A DNA stretch of 64,000 bases from Actinacidiphila acididurans (GTDB lineage Bacteria; Actinomycetota; Actinomycetes; Streptomycetales; Streptomycetaceae). Both the position numbers and the translations under genes were made by a program. Under the pieces are notes generated by a model. The model made no database searches. It was given only the letters and a program-made list of their open reading frames with translations, and was not told the DNA's origin. Positions 43,308-52,175 of this stretch are shown here, one piece after another. The stretch covers positions 161,314 to 225,313 of the forward strand of contig NZ_JADKYB010000015.1 of assembly GCF_016918855.1 (NCBI RefSeq), read 5' to 3'. The first letter of the stretch is position 1, and the number at the start of each line of letters is the position of its first letter.

Positions 43308-44288
43308 ATGAAGGCCGTACAGGTCAGCCGGTTCGGCGAACCGCAGGTCCTCACCCCCGTCGAGCTGCCGGACCCGGTGCCGGGCCCCGGCCGGATCGCG
43401 ATCGACGTCACCCACGCGGCCGTCGGGCTCATCGACGTCTACATCCGGCAGGGTCTGTACAAGGACCGCGCGGGGCTGCCACAGCCGCCGTACGTCCCCG
43501 GTCTCGAAGTCACGGGCACCGTGCGCGCGCTCGGCGAGGGCGTCACCGGCTTCGCCGTCGGGGAGAGGGTGGTGGCACTCTCCGTCAACGGGACGGGCGC
43601 GTACGCGTCGGTCTACATCGCCGGCCAGGAACGGGTCGTGTCGATGGAGGGCTACGACATCGATCCCGCCCTCGCCGTCGCCGTCGTCCCCAACGCGCTC
43701 ATGGCCCATGTCGCGCTCACCCGCGCCGTCAGCCTGGCCGCGGGCGAGAAGGTCCTGGTCCACGGCGCGCTGGGCGCACTCGCGGCCGCCTTCCCCGGCA
43801 TCGCACGGCAGCTCGGCGCGTCACGGGTGGTGGGCACCGTCCGCTCCGCGCGGACCGCCGCGGCCGCCGCCACCAGGCTGCCGTACGACGCGGTCGTGGA
43901 CTCCACCCGGCTGCCCGAGGCCCTGGCCGGCGAGACGTTCGACGTCATCGTCGACCCCGTGGGCGGCGAGGTGCGCACGCAGAGCCTGGACCTGCTCGCG
44001 CCGTCCGGCCGGCTGCTGCTGGTCGGCAACGCCAGCGGCGACTGGGAGCACCGCCTCGACGGCAACCGGATCTGGCAGGGCAACATCACCGTCACCGGCT
44101 TCAACTCCGGCGCCTATTTCCCGGCCCACCCCGAGGCCTTCGGGCCCGCGGCCGAGGCCGCGCTGAAGGCGGTCGCCGCCGGGCTCGCCGACACCGAGAT
44201 CGAGATCCTGCCCCTGGCGCAGGCGGCGACCGCCCACGAACGGCTGGAGAACCACACGGCGCAGGGCCGCCTCGTCCTCGCGATCTGA
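43308..44288 (+). CDS. Zinc-independent quinone oxidoreductase, MDR family
   Basis: 326 residues. The alcohol-dehydrogenase-like fold (AVGLIDVYIRQGLYK, VPGLEVTGTVRALGEGV) is joined to an NADPH-binding part (VLVHGALGALAAAFPGIA). No zinc-binding cysteines are visible, so it belongs to the quinone-oxidoreductase branch. ATG at 43308 has GAAGGG upstream. It is controlled by the divergent TetR gene through the operators. Confidence 0.9.
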   Translation: MKAVQVSRFGEPQVLTPVELPDPVPGPGRIAIDVTHAAVGLIDVYIRQGLYKDRAGLPQPPYVPGLEVTGTVRALGEGVTGFAVGERVVALSVNGTGAYASVYIAGQERVVSMEGYDIDPALAVAVVPNALMAHVALTRAVSLAAGEKVLVHGALGALAAAFPGIARQLGASRVVGTVRSARTAAAAATRLPYDAVVDSTRLPEALAGETFDVIVDPVGGEVRTQSLDLLAPSGRLLLVGNASGDWEHRLDGNRIWQGNITVTGFNSGAYFPAHPEAFGPAAEAALKAVAAGLADTEIEILPLAQAATAHERLENHTAQGRLVLAI

Positions 44289-44328
44289 ACGACCACCCGG
44301 GCGGCGACCCGGGGGCCGCGGGCGTCGG

Positions 44329-44366
44329 GGCGGCGGACCGCCCGGCGCGGCGGCCGGACGGTCCTT
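44329..44366. repeat. 38-bp direct repeat, left copy, bounding a gene islet
   Basis: A 38-bp sequence starting GGCGGCGGACC and ending GACGGTCCTT is repeated at 49575-49612 with one mismatch. This copy forms a near-perfect hairpin (GGACCG...CGGTCC), so it was probably the terminator of the oxidoreductase gene. Confidence 0.85.
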
Positions 44367-44417
44367 GCTTCCCGGAGTTCCAGGCTGAGCCCTGGCTCGT
44401 CGGCCACTGGTTGTTCG

Positions 44418-45761
44418 TCAGGCCGCGGCGAGTTCGGGGAGTGCCTTGAGCCGGTCCCGGAACTCGCGGACCGCGGGCTCCTTGCCGTAGCGGTCGAGCT
44501 TGCCCGAGAACGCGTGCAGCCGCTGGACTGCCCGGTTGGATGCGACGCGCTGTTCGAGAAGGGCGATGCCGTGGTTGGCGGCAACGAGGGCACCGTCCAG
44601 GTCACCGCCCGCCAGATGCGCTTCGGCAAGTCGTCCGGCCCTCACCGCCTGGTCGCGGGGGACGGCGGTGCTCACGGAGGCGGCCAGGAAGTCAGTCGCC
44701 TCCTCGGACCGCCCGGCCCACAGCAGGACCTTGCCCTTGGTGGAGTTGATCTGCGATTCGCCGAACCACTTCAGCCACTGGCCCCGCTCGTCGTTCGTCC
44801 GGTCCCAAAGGGTCACCGAGCGGTGGAGCGCGCTCGCGGCTTCCCGGTGCTCCTGCTGCTGGGCGAGGGCGGCGGCAAGGTGCAGGTAAAGGTATGCGCG
44901 GGTCACCAAAGGCACGGTTCCGGGTGTTTGGTCCAGCGCCGTACGCAGCAGGCTTGCCCGCTCCCGGTTGTATCCGCCGTCGGAGGCGTGGACGCCCATT
45001 TCGGCGAGCAGGAACGCGCCCAAGTCGCCGTCCCCCGCGGTCCGGGAGGCCCGCAGCGCGGCCACGTAATACTGCTGGCCGGCGCTGTGCAGCCCGGAGT
45101 CGTAGGCCATCCAGCCCGTCAGGTACGCGACCTGCGCGGCAAGTGAGTGCAGCCGCGCTCCTACCGCGTCGGTGTACCGGGCATGCCTGATCAACGAGGT
45201 GATGAGTGCCAGATCACCATGGGCCTGCTCGAGCAGACGTGCCCCGCCCATCTGGTCGTCAAGGCTGCGCAGAGTCCCGACCCGCAGTTCGAGGTCGGCG
45301 AGCATGTTGTCGGTGACACGGTCTCCGCCTGCGGCTGCGGCGAAGGCGGACGGTGCTGCTGCCCAGCTCATAGCCAGGGCAGTGAGTGAGACGCCGGTGA
45401 TCGTGAGGAATCCTCTGCGGTCCATTCGCGCGCTCCTGACCAAATCTTCGACTGCTGCCACGGTACCCGGCAGCGTCCAGGGAGCGTTGAGCGCGGCCAC
45501 TTCCCAGACCGGCAACCAGGCCGGCCACAGATCCGGGGCCGCATCAGTGGCAGGGACTCCCAGCAGGTCAGCCAGCACGTACTGCGCATCGCGATCAGGG
45601 GTTTGACCGTGTTCCCACTTCCAAACTGTCGTGCGATTGGTCGCGAGCGGCACCCCGAGCCTGGCCCCGTGGTCCTGCATAAGACGCGCGAACTCGGCAA
45701 CGCCCCAGCCGTGGGTGTGCCGTAGGTAGGCCAGCGGATGCGTTAATGGCGACTCAGCCAT
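44418..45761 (-). CDS. XRE-family regulator with TPR-like repeats
   Basis: 447 residues. HTH at about 12-75 (LGVPLATNRTTVWKWEHGQ), then a hydrophobic stretch (FLTITGVSLTALAMSWAAAP) and TPR-like helices to the end. It resembles the gene at 24781-26052 in layout. First gene inside the left repeat, transcribed away from the islet's other genes; the 200-bp divergent gap to 45965 is AT-rich and promoter-like. Confidence 0.82.
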   Translation of the reverse strand: MAESPLTHPLAYLRHTHGWGVAEFARLMQDHGARLGVPLATNRTTVWKWEHGQTPDRDAQYVLADLLGVPATDAAPDLWPAWLPVWEVAALNAPWTLPGTVAAVEDLVRSARMDRRGFLTITGVSLTALAMSWAAAPSAFAAAAGGDRVTDNMLADLELRVGTLRSLDDQMGGARLLEQAHGDLALITSLIRHARYTDAVGARLHSLAAQVAYLTGWMAYDSGLHSAGQQYYVAALRASRTAGDGDLGAFLLAEMGVHASDGGYNRERASLLRTALDQTPGTVPLVTRAYLYLHLAAALAQQQEHREAASALHRSVTLWDRTNDERGQWLKWFGESQINSTKGKVLLWAGRSEEATDFLAASVSTAVPRDQAVRAGRLAEAHLAGGDLDGALVAANHGIALLEQRVASNRAVQRLHAFSGKLDRYGKEPAVREFRDRLKALPELAAA

Positions 45762-45964
45762 GCTGTGGTCCTGCCTTCCTGACCGTTGTTATGAGCCTAC
45801 CCAGTCACCAGGCACAACGGCCTTTGGCCGGGAAGAGAAACCCCCTAGAAACCTTTTCCATCACGCGCCATACCGAGAACCTCTTAACTACCGCGTCACT
45901 CCCCGGCGCAAAGCAGTGCCAGGGAATGTCGCGTAGTCAGTGAGTGCCTTCAGGAGGTGTGACC

Positions 45965-46483
45965 GTGACCGGCATCCAACAGCCATTGCACAGCCGCTTG
46001 GACCTGGCGTCGTCGCCGAGCGCGATCCGGTGGGGTCGGGCTCATGCCAGGGACGTACTGGGCCGGTGGGGCGTGGCAGAGGCCGCCGCGGACGATGCGG
46101 TCGTGGTCGTGTCCGAGCTGTTGTCGAACGCCGTTGAGCACGCCGTTCCGGAGCGCGAGGTCGTCGGCGCCTACGAGGACGCCCGGTGCAGCCTGCTTCT
46201 CTGGCTGACCGGGAACGGGCTGACGGTTGCGGTCCACGACTGGGACGTGCGCGTGCCCCTTCCCCGGCCCGATTCACCCGACGCCGAGCACGGCCGCGGG
46301 CTGACGGTGGTGCAGGCCCTCAGCGAGGCATGGGGCTACACCCATCCCTCGCCCGCACCGGGCAAGCTCGTCTGGGCACGCCTGGCGCCTCGCCGCACGC
46401 AGGAGGCACCCGCAGGGCAGCGCAGCTTAGAGCCCGCCACTCGTCACGCCCCGACGAGCCCCGGGGTGGTGATGAGCCCATGA
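45965..46483 (+). CDS. RsbW-like ATP-binding regulatory protein
   Basis: 172 residues. VVVSELLSNAVEHA (N-box) and DAEHGRGLTVVQALSEAWG (G-boxes) mark the HATPase_c fold. GTG at 45965 has AGGAGG seven bases before it. The C-terminal 40 residues are Pro/Thr-rich. It is coupled to the next gene by ATGA. Confidence 0.85.
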   Translation: MTGIQQPLHSRLDLASSPSAIRWGRAHARDVLGRWGVAEAAADDAVVVVSELLSNAVEHAVPEREVVGAYEDARCSLLLWLTGNGLTVAVHDWDVRVPLPRPDSPDAEHGRGLTVVQALSEAWGYTHPSPAPGKLVWARLAPRRTQEAPAGQRSLEPATRHAPTSPGVVMSP

Positions 46484-46839
46484 GCGTCGGCCGGCTCGGA
46501 CCACCGAGGACGGGCCCGATGCGGCCGCCCCTCTCGCCCGACCGCCCACCGCCCACGGCCCGGGCGGACGACGCGAATTCGTGGACCACCGGCCAGTGCT
46601 GGCTGTGGTGCGGGCGGGAGCCGGCCCGGGTCCTGCGGATCGGCTCGGCCACCACCCTGAACGTCACCGCGGACGTGTTCGCCTGCACCGCCTGCGTCCG
46701 GATACTCGCCGACCGGATCATCGACACCCACATAGTCAAGGACACCGGAGCCGGTGACATGCGAGGCCCGGACCTGGCCGGAACACCCAGCCACCACAGC
46801 CACCGGCCACCCACCGGGCGGCACCGCCGCCTCCCCTGA
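46480..46839 (+). CDS. Small protein with two Cys pairs, possible zinc ribbon
   Basis: 119 residues. CWLWC in the middle and CTAC further on (CX3C and CX2C) suggest a zinc knuckle; the ends are Pro-rich and His-rich. ATG overlaps the ATPase stop. Unknown function. Confidence 0.6.
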   Translation: MSVGRLGPPRTGPMRPPLSPDRPPPTARADDANSWTTGQCWLWCGREPARVLRIGSATTLNVTADVFACTACVRILADRIIDTHIVKDTGAGDMRGPDLAGTPSHHSHRPPTGRHRRLP

Positions 46840-47065
46840 CCGCCGCTCCGGCCCACGGCTGCCAGCCGCCAGGCGCAACGCGAGTGACCTTGGCGGGCGA
46901 CAGCGCCCCGGATTCCCCACCCCCGTGCCCGGGGCCGGCTTCCCCGTCCCGCGTGACGGGACCGGCACCACCCACCCCGCACCACTCAGAACCTTCGGCC
47001 GTGCACGCCCTACCGGCAGTCGGCCAACCCTCGAAACCCAGCCACTTCACCGACAGGACAGCGCT

Positions 47066-47437
47066 ATGCCCACCACCGCCATCGCCCCCAGCCGTGCACC
47101 GATCTGCTCGACCCTGACCGTGCTGCCCGACCCCCTCGCCCGTACCGCCCTCGCGTGGGCGGGAGACCCGCACGGCGTGCCCGCCGACATCCGGGACCTG
47201 CGCTGCACCCTGCAACACCACACCACCGGCCACCACTACGCCATGGTCAACGCCGTCGCCGACAACAGCGCCGTATGGACCCGATGGCCCCACGACGGCA
47301 CCCCCGACAGCCTCCTGGTCCTCCCCGACTGCCCCGCCACCCACCCCGAACACGGCCACTGCTGCGAATACGAGGGCCACCCCGGCGGCCACACCTGGCA
47401 GCTCCACGACCCCTGGAACCCCACCACAAGCCGCTAG
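47066..47437 (+). CDS. Hypothetical protein, His/Cys-rich
   Basis: 123 residues, no known domain. It has a run of His and Cys near the end (HPEHGHCCEYEGHPGGHTW) that could bind metal. ATG at 47066. It lies on the same strand as the ATPase and HemB-like genes. Confidence 0.6.
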   Translation: MPTTAIAPSRAPICSTLTVLPDPLARTALAWAGDPHGVPADIRDLRCTLQHHTTGHHYAMVNAVADNSAVWTRWPHDGTPDSLLVLPDCPATHPEHGHCCEYEGHPGGHTWQLHDPWNPTTSR

Positions 47438-47533
47438 AAGAACACCCACACAAGCGGCCTCGGGCGGGCGGCGGTGTTCTCGACCGCTTGGGGCCCATGA
47501 TGTCGCACACTTTCCAATGCTCAAGGGGGAGAC

Positions 47534-48502
47534 ATGACTGTCGCGGCAGACAGCGCGGCGACCGCCAAGGGGGCGAGCCCGCTACGCAATCGACCGGCCG
47601 TCCGAAACCTGCTGGAGTCACGAGCGCTCACGCCTGCCGACCTGTCGATGGTGCTGCTCGTCACCGCAGAGTCCGCGGAGCGGGAAATGCCCACCACGAC
47701 CGTGTCGAAAATCCCGGCCATCATGCGCAAATGTGCCGAGTTCGGGATCAGGTCGGTGAAACTCTTCGCCGAATCGACTGAGCGGGACAGCACCGGGGAA
47801 AAGGCTCTCGCCACCGATTCGCTGATGGTCCGAGCGGTTCGGGCTGCCAAGGAAGCAGTTCCCGAGGCCGCGGTCATGACCGAGGCGTGTCTGTGCAGCT
47901 ATACGTCGGATGGCGTCTGCTACCTCACCGACCGGCACGGAAGACCGGACATCCCGGCGACGGCGGACGTCACCGCACGGCAGGCCGTCATCCACGCCGA
48001 AGCAGGAGCGGACATCGTAGGTCCCGCATCGATGGTGCTTGAGGTCACCGGGGCCGTTCGTCGTGCGCTGGACGAATCCGGGCACGAAGGGGTGTCCGTC
48101 ATGCCTCATGTGATTTTCCGGAGTTCGCTTTATGACGGGTTCCGGCTCACGATGGGAGCCACCCTCAAACCGGGAGCCGACCGAGAATTCCAGATCAACC
48201 CGGTCCAGGCCGACCAGTTCGTAGACGCCGCACTGCGCATGGAAGCAAACGGCGCCGACATGCTGCTTTTGGAGCCGGCCTTGTTCACCGGGGACGTACT
48301 CACGAAATTAAGGGGGTTGACGCGCGCCCCGCTCTTCCCGTTCTCCGTGTCCGGCGAGTACACGACTCTCAGCCGCCTGGACGCCGAGACCGGGCGACGC
48401 GATGTGCGGCGACTGGTGGAATTGTTCACCATGCTCAAGCGGGCAGGGGCGGCAGCGAGCGTCACGTATGCCGCGCTGGACATCGCTCGACAACTCAGCT
48501 GA
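47534..48502 (+). CDS. HemB-like protein lacking both catalytic lysines
   Basis: 322 residues. It aligns over its full length with porphobilinogen synthase: ADIVGPASM, HEGVSVM, VSGEYTTLSRL. The zinc-type cysteines are partly kept (Cys119, Cys121, Cys129). Both Schiff-base lysines are lost: the first is Ile194 (VIFRSSLYDGF for VKYASAFYGPF) and the second is Glu247 (LLLEPAL for VMVKPAL). Normal PBG synthesis is therefore unlikely. ATG at 47534 has GGGGGAGA upstream. It is convergent with HemC and overlaps it by 8 bp. Confidence 0.88.
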   Translation: MTVAADSAATAKGASPLRNRPAVRNLLESRALTPADLSMVLLVTAESAEREMPTTTVSKIPAIMRKCAEFGIRSVKLFAESTERDSTGEKALATDSLMVRAVRAAKEAVPEAAVMTEACLCSYTSDGVCYLTDRHGRPDIPATADVTARQAVIHAEAGADIVGPASMVLEVTGAVRRALDESGHEGVSVMPHVIFRSSLYDGFRLTMGATLKPGADREFQINPVQADQFVDAALRMEANGADMLLLEPALFTGDVLTKLRGLTRAPLFPFSVSGEYTTLSRLDAETGRRDVRRLVELFTMLKRAGAAASVTYAALDIARQLS

Positions 48503-49433
48503 TCGCCGTAGCCGCTCGCGCCTCGTCGAGGATCGAGTTGGCACCTTGGTCAATGAGATCGGCAGCCAATTCGGCGCCGAGCTTTTCGGATTCATCCGCA
48601 GGACCTGTCCGGGAACCCGAAACCCGCTCGGCGCCGTCCAGTGAAGTTACTTGCCCGAACAGACGCAACTTGCCATCCGCCCGTAGCTGGGCGTAAGCGC
48701 CGACCGGCACGCTGCACCCTCCGTGCAGTTCGGCGAGGAACGCGCGCTCGGCCCTGACCTGAGCGTCAACGGCCGCGTCGCCCACGGTGGAAAGTATTTC
48801 ACGGACGGCCGCCTTGTCCTCGCGGACCTGAATCCCCAAAGCGCCCTGCCCCGGGCTCGGCGGAAAAAGTTCAAGTGGCAGCACCTCACCGATGGCATGC
48901 TCAAGGCCGAGCCGGCGAAGCCCTGCCACCGCCACGACCACCGCGTCCAGCCCCTCCGTCTCGATCTTCTTCAGGCGGGGCGGAACATTGCCGCGAATGG
49001 GAACTACCTGGAGGTCAGGACGAACAGCGAGGAGTTGCGCCGCGCGGCGAGGGGCACCCGTGCCGACCCTCGCCCCTTTCCGCAATCCGGCGAGAGTCGA
49101 ACCGCACAACGCATCGGACACCTCCTCCCGCCCCGGCGGAGGCAGCAGCATCAAGCCGGGCGGGTTCGACGTAGGCAGGTCTTTGAGGGAATGGACGACC
49201 ACATCGACGTCCCCGCGCGCCAAGGCCGCTTCCTGTTCGCTGCTGAATGCCGATCCGCCACTGACCGCCGACACATCGGAGACAAGCGACCTACGGTCTT
49301 TGTCGCCGCCTTCCAGAATGACCCGGTGCGTGAAGGTGACCGCCGGAAACTGCTCGCGCAGGGGGCGCAGGTACTCCCGTACCTGCGCTTTGGCAAGCAT
49401 GCTCGCGCGTGAGCCGACGAGGTACTGAACCAC
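48495..49433 (-). CDS. HemC-like hydroxymethylbilane synthase
   Basis: 312 residues. Asp85 in VVHSLKDLP, Arg129/Arg130 in VGTGAPRRAAQL, and the dipyrromethane-linked Cys240 in LHGGCSVPVG are present, so the active site looks intact. It is probably a second copy alongside a housekeeping hemC elsewhere. GTG at 49433 has GGAGAG upstream; TTG at 49442 is possible. Facing HemB-like gene, so the pair may work together. Confidence 0.88.
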   Translation of the reverse strand: MVQYLVGSRASMLAKAQVREYLRPLREQFPAVTFTHRVILEGGDKDRRSLVSDVSAVSGGSAFSSEQEAALARGDVDVVVHSLKDLPTSNPPGLMLLPPPGREEVSDALCGSTLAGLRKGARVGTGAPRRAAQLLAVRPDLQVVPIRGNVPPRLKKIETEGLDAVVVAVAGLRRLGLEHAIGEVLPLELFPPSPGQGALGIQVREDKAAVREILSTVGDAAVDAQVRAERAFLAELHGGCSVPVGAYAQLRADGKLRLFGQVTSLDGAERVSGSRTGPADESEKLGAELAADLIDQGANSILDEARAATAIS

Positions 49434-49574
49434 GGTGACCAACTCTCCGAGCGCGGCAAGGACTCGGACCAGATTACGCCTGGTGCAGCAGTGCTTTTAC
49501 GGACAGCATGTCGGGACAAGAGCGAACAATCAATGTCCCGAATGCCCCTGCCGCGATCTGCTGAATACGGCGGA

Positions 49575-49612
49575 GGCGGCGGACTGCCCGGCGCGGCGGC
49601 CGGACGGTCCTT
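49575..49612. repeat. 38-bp direct repeat, right copy
   Basis: Near-identical to 44329-44366 (one mismatch). It lies just before the stop of the MFS gene on the minus strand. The two copies enclose 5.2 kb. Confidence 0.85.
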
Positions 49613-49622
49613 TGCGCGAGGA

Positions 49623-51074
49623 CTAGGCAGCGTCCTTGCGTGCGCCCGGCTTGGGCAGGAAGGCGGTCAGGCAGGTGCCCGCGGCGATGATGGCGGCGCC
49701 GATGAGGAACGCGCGGGCGTAACCCGAGGCGAGGGCGGTGTCGTAGGAGGCACCGGCGGCGGTGCGGGCCGAGATGCGGTCGGCGGCCGTGGTGGCCAGG
49801 ATCGTCAGGCCGAGGGCGCCGCCGAGCTGGCGGGAGGTGTTGAGCAGGCCGGAGACCAGGCCCTGTTCACCGGGGCCGACGCCCGAGACGGCCGCCGCGG
49901 CGATGGGAGTCATCAGCAGGCCGGCGCCGAACATGGTGACGAGACCCGGGCCGAGGATGGTCCCGGCGAAGCTGCCGTGCGCGGACAGGGTGCTCTGCCA
50001 GGCCAGGCCGCCCGCGGCGAGGGCGCCGCCGGTCGCGCCGATCCACCGGGGGTCGATCCGGGCCATCAGACGGGGCGCCAGCTTGGAGCCGGCGATGATG
50101 GCGACGGTGTGCGGCAGGAAGGACACGCCGGTCTTCACCGGGCTCCAGTGCAGCACTCCTTGCATGTAGAGGGACAGGAAGTACCAGGTGGCGAAGGTGG
50201 CGGCACCGCTGGCGAGCAGCACGGTGTTCGCGGCGGACACCGAGCGCACGCCGAACAGCCGCAAGGGTATGAGCGGCTGGGCGGTGCGCTGCTCGACGAC
50301 GGCGAGCACGGCCAGCAGCACCAGGCCGGCGACGATCGGCAGCAGGGAGTCCACCGAGGTCCAGCCGTGCGACTCGGACTGCGAGATGCCGTACGCGAGG
50401 GCGGCCACACCAGCGGTCACCAGCACCGCGCCGGGTATGTCGAGCCGCCGTCCGGCCGCGCCGCGGCTCTCGGTGAGGCTGTAGAGGGCGCCGGCCAGCA
50501 CCACCATGCCGACCGGCACGTTGACCAGCAGCACCCAGCGCCAGGACAGGTAATCGGTGAGCACACCGCCGACCAGGGCGCCGGCCGCACCGCCGCCGGC
50601 CCCGACCGCGGTCCAGGTGCCGATCGCCCGGGTCCGCTCGGGCCCCTCGGGGAAGGACGTGGTCAGGATGGACAGGGTGGTGGGCGCGAGCACGGCGGAG
50701 CCGAGGCCCTGCACCGCCCGGGCGGTGATCAGCATCCAGGGGTCCTGGGCCAGGCCGCCGGCCAGGCTCGCCAGGGTGAACAGGCTCAGCCCGGTGAGGA
50801 AGACGCGCTTGCGCCCGAAGAGGTCGGCCGCCCGGCCGCCCAGCAGCAGGAATCCGGCGAAGGTCAGGGCGTAGGCGTTGACCACCCACTGCTGGCCGGT
50901 CTCGCCCATGCCCAGGCTGGTCCGCATCGACGGCAGGGCCACGTTCACCACGGACACGTCGAGCACCACCAGGAACTGCCCGGCGCACACCGCCATCAGT
51001 ACTGCCCACGCCGGCGCGGCGGTCCCCCCGCCGCCTCGTCCGGTCCGCTGCCGTTGTCCCAGGAGTTCGGTCAT
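49623..51074 (-). CDS. MFS exporter, EmrB/QacA family
   Basis: 483 residues with about 14 membrane helices. VVNVALPSMRTSLG and the motif GRAADLFGRKRVF in loop 2-3 place it with proton-driven drug exporters. ATG at 51074 has GAGGA eight bases upstream; ATG at 51083 is possible. Substrate unknown. Confidence 0.92.
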   Translation of the reverse strand: MTELLGQRQRTGRGGGGTAAPAWAVLMAVCAGQFLVVLDVSVVNVALPSMRTSLGMGETGQQWVVNAYALTFAGFLLLGGRAADLFGRKRVFLTGLSLFTLASLAGGLAQDPWMLITARAVQGLGSAVLAPTTLSILTTSFPEGPERTRAIGTWTAVGAGGGAAGALVGGVLTDYLSWRWVLLVNVPVGMVVLAGALYSLTESRGAAGRRLDIPGAVLVTAGVAALAYGISQSESHGWTSVDSLLPIVAGLVLLAVLAVVEQRTAQPLIPLRLFGVRSVSAANTVLLASGAATFATWYFLSLYMQGVLHWSPVKTGVSFLPHTVAIIAGSKLAPRLMARIDPRWIGATGGALAAGGLAWQSTLSAHGSFAGTILGPGLVTMFGAGLLMTPIAAAAVSGVGPGEQGLVSGLLNTSRQLGGALGLTILATTAADRISARTAAGASYDTALASGYARAFLIGAAIIAAGTCLTAFLPKPGARKDAA

Positions 51075-51267
51075 GGTCCCCATCCTCGCGGACACCCCCG
51101 GCCCCGCGTCATCGGGATTTCGTCCTACGCCCGGAGGTCCGGGATCACTGGGCCGCCGTACGCGCGCCGCGGCGGCCCGGAGCACACGGCGCGGGAAGCC
51201 CCGGGCGCATCGCAAGGGGTTGCCCAAGTGGGGCGCGTCGCCTGCCGCCGCCCAATAATGTGATCGC

Positions 51268-51888
51268 GTGACCGATGTGCTCGCGGCCTTCGAGGCCGCC
51301 AAAGGGTTCATGCCACTGGACGAGGGGCTCGCGCTGTACGCCGCGGCAGGGAAGGCCGCGGCGGAACTGGGACTGCCGCTGCTGGAGGTGGGCACCTACT
51401 GCGGGCGGTCCACGATCCTGCTCGCGGACGCGGCCCGCGACGCCGGCACGGTGGCAGTGACCGTCGACCACCACCGCGGCAGCGAGGAACAGCAACCGGG
51501 ATGGGAGTACCACGACGCCTCGCTCGTCGACCCGGTCACGGAGCGGATTGACACCCTGCCGGAGTTCCGGCGCACCCTGTACGCGGCCGGGCTCGAGGAG
51601 CACGTGATCGCGATCGTCGGCCGCTCGCCCCAGGTCGCCCGGCTGTGGCGGCAGCCCCTCGGGCTGGTCTTCATCGACGGCGGCCACACCGAGGAGCACG
51701 CCAACGCGGATTACGAGGGGTGGGCCCCTCGGGTCGCCGCGGGTGGGTTGCTCATCATCCACGACGTTTTCCCCGACCCCGCGGACGGTGGGCAGGCCCC
51801 CTTCCACATCTATCGGCGTGCCCTCGACTCCGGTGTCTTCGCCGAGGAGTCGGCGACCGGCTCCTTGCGGGTCCTTCGCCGAGTCTGA
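51268..51888 (+). CDS. Class I SAM-dependent methyltransferase
   Basis: 206 residues. LLEVGTYCGRSTILLADAA is motif I, and LGLVFIDGGHTEEHA holds the acidic residue of motif IV, as in the methyltransferase_24 family. GTG at 51268. Function unknown. Confidence 0.88.
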   Translation: MTDVLAAFEAAKGFMPLDEGLALYAAAGKAAAELGLPLLEVGTYCGRSTILLADAARDAGTVAVTVDHHRGSEEQQPGWEYHDASLVDPVTERIDTLPEFRRTLYAAGLEEHVIAIVGRSPQVARLWRQPLGLVFIDGGHTEEHANADYEGWAPRVAAGGLLIIHDVFPDPADGGQAPFHIYRRALDSGVFAEESATGSLRVLRRV

Positions 51889-51892
51889 GTAC

Positions 51893-52163
51893 GGTTCGCC
51901 CCAAAGGGGCGCGGGGTCCCCCAGACTTCGTCCGGGGGTGCCCCCAGCGCGAGCAACCACCCACTGCCGGTGGTCCGGAGACGGCAGCAACTGCCCCTTC
52001 GGGCCGGTGGCGACCCCGCGCCACGGATGGGGCTGAGCGCGCAGTTCCCCGCGCCCCTGACCACTCCGGGCGAACCGTCACCTTTAGGCGGTGCCCCGCG
52101 CCCGGGGGGCTGTTCCGGGCGAACCGGCCCGCCGCCGGGCGGGCCCACTTCCGGGGACCCGAT
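51893..52163. repeat. Dispersed mosaic repeat, copy 2
   Basis: Contains the modules GCCCCAAAGGGGCGCGGGG, CCGGTGGTCCGGA, GGTGGCGACCC, a reversed AGTTCCCCGCGCCCC and CCGGGCGAACC in the order and spacing described in the repeat-family finding. No gene. Confidence 0.8.
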
Positions 52164-52175
52164 AGAGTCGCTCAC

